DNA from: Costus lasius
Lineage: Eukaryota; Streptophyta; Magnoliopsida; Zingiberales; Costaceae
Assembly (NCBI GenBank): GCA_027563935.2
Contig: CM050453.2
Location: 64,464,018-64,528,017 of the forward strand
Direction: 5' to 3'
DNA length: 64,000 nucleotides
Shown here piece after piece: positions 57,809-64,000 of this stretch. The notes under the pieces were generated by a model, which ran no database searches, was not told the origin of the DNA, and saw only the letters and a list, made by a program, of their open reading frames with translations. Numbering within the stretch: position 1 is the first letter of the stretch; the number at the start of each line of letters is the position of its first letter. Both the position numbers and the translations under genes were made by a program.

Positions 57809-59203
57809 TGTAAGATCCAAGGATCTTAAGTTCTGGTAAGCATTATTTTGATTTAAATAAAATTATTGACTATGATAATTTTATGTATTGGTTGTCAAAT
57901 TATAGTTAATTAACTAGAAATTTTGGTTGTTAATTTATTGTAAATAAATTAGAGATTATTTATTTGATTGTTGGCTGATTTATGATAAATTATTATTGGT
58001 TGTTCATGATAAATTAATTAGGATTTATGGTTGTAAATTGTAAGTTAATTAATTAGAACTTATTGGTTAATTAATTAGACCTTATTGGTTAATTAATTAA
58101 ATTCTTATTGGATATTAATTAAATCCTTATTGGATTTGTGTTTAAGTGAAATAATTAATTGGATATTAGATTTAAAATTCAAATTATTAGTTAAATGAAT
58201 TAAGTCCTAATCGGATTAACTAATTGGATTTTAAAATTCAAATTTAGTTAGTTAAATGGGTTAAACCTATTTGAATTAATGGGTTAATGGGTTTAAAATT
58301 TTAAAATCCAAAGTTTAAGTGGGAATTGCGCTTAGGGTAAGAGTTTTTGGCGATTTTGGCTTGAGGAAAATTGTGGGCGACGGCTTGAGAAGAAGTGGCG
58401 ATTCTTGAAGAGTTTTGAGGTGATTTTCTTCATCTTCTTCCCTTGGCGATTTTTCCTTGAAGAGAAGAAATTCCTTTGGCGAGTTCTTGAAGATTTTTGG
58501 GCGACTTAAAAGCTTTAGACGATTTCTTTTGTGGAGAATTTTCGGTTTAAGAGGTGAGTGGTGTGTCTTTTCGATTCCTAGCAATTTGGTTGTATTAATT
58601 AATGAGTTAGATTGATTGGAAAGTTTTATCATGCTAAAAACCGAATTTGAGCCATTCATTTATGAAAACCGAAATTTGATATTAATCTTGATATTGTGGT
58701 TAACATGTTTACATGTGAATTGAATCTTGATATTTCTCCATGAAAAGTTAGTTTAGGGTATTTTCCATGAAAACCGAATTTAAGGCATATCTCCATGAAA
58801 ACCGAATTTAGGGTAATTATTGTGTGGAGTTTAGGAAGCATTAAATTATTGATCTTGAGTATGAAATTCTTGTTAACTAAGGTGTTAATTAAGGTGTATT
58901 TTTAAATTGATATTATGTTTGAAACAGTGGGTTACATGTGTGATTTGTAAAGCAATTATGCTTTAATTTTATGTTGATTTTTGGGGCGCATGATAAATGT
59001 TATATGTCGAATTTTATGGATGCTTGATAAATTGCCAATAATGTTATGTTGTAAAACTCATGTTTATTTAATTAAGATCATGTAATCATGTTTGAGAACA
59101 TTGGGTGATAATTTAGCAAAATGTCACTGAACTGACCAGCCTGAAATTTAAGGACTACACAATATTCGGTGATATTCGAATATAAAACATTATGTGTTAT
59201 GTT

Positions 59204-59310
59204 ATGTGAATTCTGAACAATATGTGTGATCATGTGAATTCTGAACAATATGTGTGATCATGTGAATTCTGAACAATATGTGTGATCTTGTGAATTTTGA
59301 AAAATTATGG
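59204..59310 (+). repeat. 28-bp tandem repeat in the Gypsy-3 LTR
   Basis: Three near-perfect units of ATGTGAATTCTGAACAATAT plus GTGTGATC (59204, 59232, 59260), then a degraded fourth. Confidence 0.9.
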
Positions 59311-59645
59311 GTTATGTGAAATTGGAAAATTATGTGATTATGTGATGGTTAGGACTAAGGCTAGGTGTAACTATGAACTCAAGGGGATAGTCCTTATGTG
59401 TTATGTTAAGGGTTTGAATTTCAGCCCTGTATTGTGATATGTGAGGAGGTTGATGTTCAGCCTGCCTATTATGATTATTGTGATGGGGGTTGATGTTCAG
59501 CCTGCCCGATATGATTTTTGTGATGACTATCCTAGAGTCTAGTTGACACTTAGGAGTCCACCTTTGTGAAATATGTTCACCTATGTGAAATATGAAATAA
59601 GATGTGTCTGTTGTCCAGTAGGAACCTTTTGGGAGAACGGGTTTT

Positions 59646-59930
59646 GACGCAAAGTGCCATGTCTTGGTCAGACAGGGGCCACCTCTTGATGTCATTACTC
59701 TTTTATGTGATGGGGTAATATAAGACGCAAAGTGCCATGTCTTGATCAGACAGGGGCCACCTCTTGATGTCATTACTCTTTTATGTGACGGGGTGATATA
59801 AGACGCAAAGTGCCATGTCTTGATCAGACAGGGGCCACCTCTTGATGTCATCACTCTGATATGTTATGGGGTGATAGAGCAAAGTGCCACGTCGTGACCT
59901 GACGGGGGCCACCTCTTGATTCTACTCACT
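59646..59930 (+). repeat. 78-bp tandem repeat in the Gypsy-3 LTR
   Basis: Units begin GACGCAAAGTGCCATGTCTT at 59646, 59724 and 59802, with a diverged fourth from 59877 (AGCAAAGTGCCACGTCGTG). Each contains CAGACAGGGGCCACCTCTTG. This is a possible enhancer-like subrepeat array. Confidence 0.92.
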
Positions 59931-60601
59931 ATCCATGTTTATGTGTTGCACGAGATTTTGCAGCTCCCAGTGCTTTGGCCAAGCCGGGTTAGACCATATT
60001 GGTCACTACTGAATATGCTGGACAACTAGGTTAATTAAGTATGGTGTGTTTAGTTGGTTTAAAATATATGTGTTTAATTGGGTTAGAGTAAAACTCTAGA
60101 ACCTGAGTTTGTGAACATGAGTTTGTGAACATGAGTTTGTTATATGCTAGTGTGTACATCTGACTGTTTATATGATTTCTGTTTCTTTATTTTGTTATAT
60201 GTTGACATAATATTCTTGTTAAAGATTTTTAAAAATAATCTGCCTATATTTTTGAGTGTATGTTATGGATGGTCGATTTAGACTATCCACTCACTGGGCT
60301 GTGTAGCTCACCCCTCATTATTTTCAGGCATAGAGCAGGGGCGCATTTCATGAGTAACATTGGCGTGGATATTATGTTTGCTGCTTAAGAACTTTTATGC
60401 TAAAATTTTCTGGGGCCGGTTGTGGCTAAACCATATGATTTATGTGAACTATGTGAATTTGTGTTGCCAGATTGTGGCAGTTAACTGAGTTTGATTTTTT
60501 GTGTCACCGCGGGCTTCAGCCTGGTTTCGGTGTTTGGTGTCAGTTTATAAAAATCGATTTTGTGGATTTGTTTTGAAATTGAAGTTTATGTGTATTTTTG
60601 C

Positions 60602-60773
60602 AATCGGTTTTGATACAACTGTAACTTGCATATGTCTAGTGCAAGTATTGCCTGGTGGCAGGTACCTTTATGGATTTTATGAATTTTAATCGGTTTTGAT
60701 ATAACTGTTGCCTTGCATATGTCTAGTGCAAGGATTGCGTGGTGGCAGGTACCCTTATGAGATTTATGAGATT
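60602..60773 (+). repeat. 86-bp duplication near the Gypsy-3 LTR end
   Basis: AATCGGTTTTGATACAACTG at 60602 recurs as AATCGGTTTTGATATAACTG at 60688. Both copies include TTGCATATGTCTAGTGCAAG (itself a near-palindrome) and GGTGGCAGGTACC. Confidence 0.88.
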
Positions 60774-60935
60774 TGAGTTTTGTGAATTTGTGTGTATGGA
60801 TTTATGGAAATTTTTCAGATCGTGTTTTCTTGAACTTGGTTTTACCTAGCATATGATCGATCTTATATGAAACATCCTGTATCATTTGTGAATTGTGCCA
60901 TTTGTTTGGGGTTAAGAATGTGGGATGTTACAGAA

Positions 60936-60946
60936 TGGTATCAGAG
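60936..60946 (+). promoter_or_regulatory. Primer binding site of Gypsy-3, tRNA-iMet
   Basis: TGGTATCAGAG, three nucleotides (GAA) after the LTR end, matches plant initiator tRNA-Met. Confidence 0.9.
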
Positions 60947-61014
60947 GAGTTCGCTAGCTAAAACTTAGTTTGGGGGAAAACATGTTTGTGTATTGCTAGA
61001 CACCGGATAGGTTT

Positions 61015-64000
61015 ATGTTTGTTTTCCTGACTGTGGTATGTGTGTGTCACAAGCGCTATGCCTCGCTTGTGAGTGAATTCCAGAAACTGGGTCCCAGCTC
61101 TTTTTATGGGGGCTCAGAATCCAGTAATGCAGAGAACTGGCAGTTGTGCTTGGAAAAGATTTTCCAAGTCATGCGCTGCTCAGATGAGGATAAGTTATGT
61201 CTGGCCACCTACATGATGCGTGCTGACGCAGATGAGTGGTGGAAAGGCGTGGTGAGACTGGCCGAAGAAAGACATGAGACTGTAGATTGGCCTTACTTCT
61301 TGTCTCGATTTAACGAGAAGTACTTCCCAGATAGCTTGGTTGAGGACCGAGAGGTGGAATTTATTCATCTGGAGCAGGGTGATATGACAGTGGACCAGTA
61401 TGAATTACAGTTCACGAAATTGGGAAAGTATGCTCCTCACCTGATAAATACTGAAAAGAGGAGAGCTACTAAGTTTCTCAGAGGTCTCAGATGGGACATT
61501 AGAGAGCAGGTTGGTGCTCAACACTTGGAGACCTATGTTGAAACTGTTGGGCGAGCGCGTACCATTGAGAGGTATATATCTGAGAGGAGTTCTCATGTTG
61601 CCGTGACAGTAGTTCCTGCAACTGAGGCGGCGGTTCCTCAGTATGGCAGTGGCGGCAAGGGTAAGAAGTACCCTAGGCATAAAGATTATAAGAAGAGCAG
61701 GTATAAGCCTTACTCCTACAAGGCACCGCAGCAGTCCAGGGATGCACCGCAGCAGTTCAGGGATGCCAGGGATGCAAGAAACGGTATCACTTGTAGTCAT
61801 TGTGGGCTCAAGGGACATCTAGTGAAAGACTGCCATAGGAAGAATGGTGTATGCTTCAGGTGTAAGAAACCAGGGCACATGGCTAAGGACTGCAAAGAAC
61901 CTGAGATGCAACCTAGAGGCGCAGATAAGCCTACAGTCCAGACTAGAGTGTATGCTGTGGCTGAGAAGGATACACGAGCTTCCCAATCCATCGTGGAAGG
62001 TACTTTATTCGTATTTGATCAGTTAGCCCGCATATTATTTGACCCTGGTGCAAATTTATCTTTTGTATCTGTTAAGTTTGCTGCATGTTTACCTGTGTTA
62101 CCTAAGGTGATGAATTATGCTGTGTCTGTGAGTACTCCCTTAGGAAAATCGTTATCTACAGATACTGTTTGTGCTGACTGTGTAGTACATGTAGAGGGCT
62201 ATGAGTTTATGGTAGATCTAATCCTCCTAGACATGCAAGATTATGATATCATCTTAGGAATGGATTGGTTGTCTTCCCATCATGCCTCGGTGGATTGCTT
62301 TGAGAAAGTAATCACTTTGAATTTGTTAGATGGGAATCGACTTTTTGTGAGAGGTCTAGTGTCAGACCAAGGACCGCATGTGATATCTTTCCTGCAGGCC
62401 AGGAAATTACTTGCTAATGGGTGCAAGGGTTATCTTGCGCATGTTAAGGTGCAGGATGAGTCTACTTCTGATCTGACTCAGATGGAGGTGGTGAAAGAAT
62501 TTCCTGATGTGTTCTCCGAGGAATTTTCAGGCTTGCCACCAATAAGAGAAGTAGAATTTGGCATTGAGTTGGCGCCAGGTACGGCACCTATCTCCAGAGC
62601 TCCTTATCGTATGGCTACTTCAGAGTTGGCCGAGCTTAATAAACAATTGGAGGAATTGCTAGAGAAAGGGTACATTCGGCCTAGTGCTTCTCCTTGGGGA
62701 GCGCCAGTGTTATTTGTGAAGAAGAAAGATGGAACCCTGAGGATGTGTATAGACTACAGGCAACTGAACCAAGTGACTATCAAGAATAAGTATCCTCTTC
62801 CCAGAATTGATGATCTATTTGATCAATTACAGGGAGCGACAGTGTTCTCTAAGATTGATCTGAGATCAGGGTATTATCAGCTTAGGGTCAAGGATGAGGA
62901 TATATTTAAGACTGCTTTCAGGACCAGGTATGGGCATTTCGAATTTTTAGTTATGCCTTTTGGACTGACAAATGCACCTGCTGTCTTCATGGATTTGATG
63001 AACAGGGTATTCCATGAATTGCTTGACTCTTGTGTGGTAGTCTTTATAGACGATATTTTGGTATACTCACGGACTACTTCAGATCATGTCAGTGACTTGC
63101 GCAGAGTGCTGGAGGTTCTGAGGAAGAACCGATTATATGCCAAGGCTAGTAAGTGTGAGTTCTGGCTAGAGAAGATCAGTTTCCTTGGACATGTGATTTC
63201 TGGTCAGGGGGTGTCTGTGGATCCAGTTAAAGTGCAAGCCATTCTTAATTGGGGAAGACCGACTAGTGCTACTGAGATCAGGAGTTTTCTGGGTTTGGCA
63301 GGTTACTACCGGCGATTTGTTGAGGGATTCTCCAAGTTGGCGGGTCCTTTAACTAAATTAACTAGAAAGGAGGCTAAGTTTATTTGGGATGATAAGTGTG
63401 AAGAGAGCTTCCAGGAGCTGAAGAGAAGGTTGACTAGTACACCGATCCTCATTATTCCTAGTGATGGGGAAAGGTTTACTGTCTATACAGATGCTTCAGG
63501 CAAAGGGTTGGGTTGTGTCTTGATGCAGAAGGGTTCTGTAGTAGCCTATGCTTCGAGACAACTGAAGGAGTATGAATTGAACTACCCTACTCATGATTTA
63601 GAGTTGGCGGCCGTAGTCTTTGCTTTGAAGATATGGCGTCACTATTTGTTGGGTCAAGAGTTTGATCTGTTCACTGATCACCAGAGTCTCAAGTATATCT
63701 TCACTCAGAAGGAGTTGAACATGAGACAGAGAAGATGGATGGAGTTGATCAAAGATTATGACTTCTCTATACAGTATCAGGCGGGAAAGGCCAATGTAGT
63801 AGCGGATGCTCTGAGCAGACATCCAGTTACTTCAGTAGCGGCACTACGAGTCAGTGAGTGGCGGTTACTGCAGGAGTTCAGCGATCTCAGGATCAGTGTT
63901 ACTCCTAGAGTTCAGTCGGGTTATGTGGCTTTTCTCAGAGTACAGTCTGCTTTGTTGCAGAAGGTCAGAGATCAGCAGTCTGTGGATCCGAGATTACTTC
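61015..64000 (+). CDS. Gypsy-3 gag-pol, open to the window end (partial)
   Basis: About 995 codons in one frame without a stop. The start is uncertain: ATG 61015 is the first after an in-frame TAG at 60997 and its first residues are not Gag-like; typical Gag begins near FQKLGPSSF (61078). Order: gag with DEWWKGVV and YFPDSL; two CCHC knuckles (residues about 260-273 [14 protein letters not shown] and 280-293 [14 protein letters not shown]); protease with D343 but DPG instead of D[ST]G; RT with [14 protein letters not shown] and FIDDILVYS (677-685); RNase H with YTDASGKG (D826) and [11 protein letters not shown]. It ends in the linker before integrase. The RNA would be translated as one polyprotein. 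Confidence 0.9.
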   Translation, partial: MFVFLTVVCVCHKRYASLVSEFQKLGPSSFYGGSESSNAENWQLCLEKIFQVMRCSDEDKLCLATYMMRADADEWWKGVVRLAEERHETVDWPYFLSRFNEKYFPDSLVEDREVEFIHLEQGDMTVDQYELQFTKLGKYAPHLINTEKRRATKFLRGLRWDIREQVGAQHLETYVETVGRARTIERYISERSSHVAVTVVPATEAAVPQYGSGGKGKKYPRHKDYKKSRYKPYSYKAPQQSRDAPQQFRDARDARNGITCSHCGLKGHLVKDCHRKNGVCFRCKKPGHMAKDCKEPEMQPRGADKPTVQTRVYAVAEKDTRASQSIVEGTLFVFDQLARILFDPGANLSFVSVKFAACLPVLPKVMNYAVSVSTPLGKSLSTDTVCADCVVHVEGYEFMVDLILLDMQDYDIILGMDWLSSHHASVDCFEKVITLNLLDGNRLFVRGLVSDQGPHVISFLQARKLLANGCKGYLAHVKVQDESTSDLTQMEVVKEFPDVFSEEFSGLPPIREVEFGIELAPGTAPISRAPYRMATSELAELNKQLEELLEKGYIRPSASPWGAPVLFVKKKDGTLRMCIDYRQLNQVTIKNKYPLPRIDDLFDQLQGATVFSKIDLRSGYYQLRVKDEDIFKTAFRTRYGHFEFLVMPFGLTNAPAVFMDLMNRVFHELLDSCVVVFIDDILVYSRTTSDHVSDLRRVLEVLRKNRLYAKASKCEFWLEKISFLGHVISGQGVSVDPVKVQAILNWGRPTSATEIRSFLGLAGYYRRFVEGFSKLAGPLTKLTRKEAKFIWDDKCEESFQELKRRLTSTPILIIPSDGERFTVYTDASGKGLGCVLMQKGSVVAYASRQLKEYELNYPTHDLELAAVVFALKIWRHYLLGQEFDLFTDHQSLKYIFTQKELNMRQRRWMELIKDYDFSIQYQAGKANVVADALSRHPVTSVAALRVSEWRLLQEFSDLRISVTPRVQSGYVAFLRVQSALLQKVRDQQSVDPRLL

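Larger units (their letters stand above)
57809..60932 (+). repeat. 5' LTR of Gypsy-3
   Basis: About 3124 bp, long for a plant gypsy LTR. The first 500 bp are AT-rich with many TTAATTAATT words. The middle holds 28-bp and 78-bp tandem repeats, and the end holds an 86-bp duplication. The minus-strand frame at 59330-59854 is produced by the 78-bp repeat (26 codons) and is not a gene. Confidence 0.9.
57809..64000 (+). mobile_element. Gypsy-3, Ty3/gypsy element, runs off the window
   Basis: The LTR starts TGTAAGATCC and ends GGGATGTTACA (TGTAA/TTACA terminal inverted repeat). An initiator-Met primer site follows, then one open frame with gag, protease, RT and RNase H. Integrase and the 3' LTR are beyond 64000. 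Left flank is GTAAG (57804-57808), so a right-hand GTAAG is expected. Two zinc knuckles and the FIDDILVYS motif suit a Tekay/del-like chromovirus, but integrase is needed to confirm. Confidence 0.92.

Noticed and set aside
58315..58659. 114-codon minus-strand frame in the AT-rich start of Gypsy-3
   Set aside because: Low-complexity Lys/Leu/Ser composition typical of AT-rich antisense DNA, inside the LTR.
59330..59854. 174-codon minus-strand frame with a 26-residue repeat
   Set aside because: Created by a 78-bp tandem repeat in the Gypsy-3 LTR; no start context or domain, and the repeat extends past the frame.

Overview
The window looks like intergenic DNA from a large, repeat-rich plant nuclear genome, probably a flowering plant. 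I see no host gene, tRNA, rRNA or CRISPR. Almost every base belongs to LTR retrotransposons, many nested inside each other. The evidence is gag-pol polyproteins in both Ty1/copia order (PR-IN-RT-RH) and Ty3/gypsy order (PR-RT-RH), LTRs that start TG and end CA, tRNA primer sites (initiator Met and Asp) and 5-bp target duplications. I cannot name the species. Family labels below are mine.

One copia family, Copia-1 (LTR about 1.7 kb starting TGTTGGGGTATG, full length about 9.1 kb), dominates. Copy A (1-6444, +) has an intact 1291-aa gag-pol and a 3' LTR. S (7305-8992, -) is a solo LTR inside the LTR of a non-autonomous gypsy-type element, Gypsy-1 (7278-15655). Gypsy-1 has a tRNA-Asp primer site and only one broken gag-like reading frame. 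From 15656 to 21846 lie older remains: unassigned sequence, a decayed gypsy integrase (Gypsy-2), and two pieces of a second copia family, Copia-2.

From 21847 to 45370 a nest can be read from its target duplications. Minus-strand copy C lies in Copia-2. Plus-strand full-length copy B (22144-31302, TSD AGATG) lies in the LTR of C. Solo LTR D (34557-45337, TSD CGTAG) lies in the pol of C. Full-length copy E (35800-44880, TSD AAGAC) lies in D. B carries four stop codons and a frameshift although its LTRs are almost identical. E carries only a 2-bp deletion.

From 45371 to 57808 the minus-strand copy F has a complete gag-pol frame but has lost its ATG (now ATA). Its damaged upstream LTR is followed by a minus-strand pol end (F2). 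F2 is joined head-to-head, through 30 bp of filler, to a plus-strand pol (H) and its LTR. This makes a large inverted repeat. From 57809 to the window end is a Ty3/gypsy element (Gypsy-3) with a 3.1-kb LTR rich in tandem repeats and an intact gag-PR-RT-RH frame that runs off the window.

The encoded proteins serve only the elements: gag packages RNA, protease processes the polyprotein, RT and RNase H make cDNA from a tRNA primer, and integrase inserts it. A is the best candidate helper for the defective copies, with F next if it can start translation elsewhere. The strongest leads are the trans-mobilised copy B, the start-codon loss in F, the inverted repeat with a spurious 843-codon chimeric frame, the Gypsy-1 ORF and palindrome arrays, and conserved palindromes and a splice-acceptor-like site in the Copia-1 leader.
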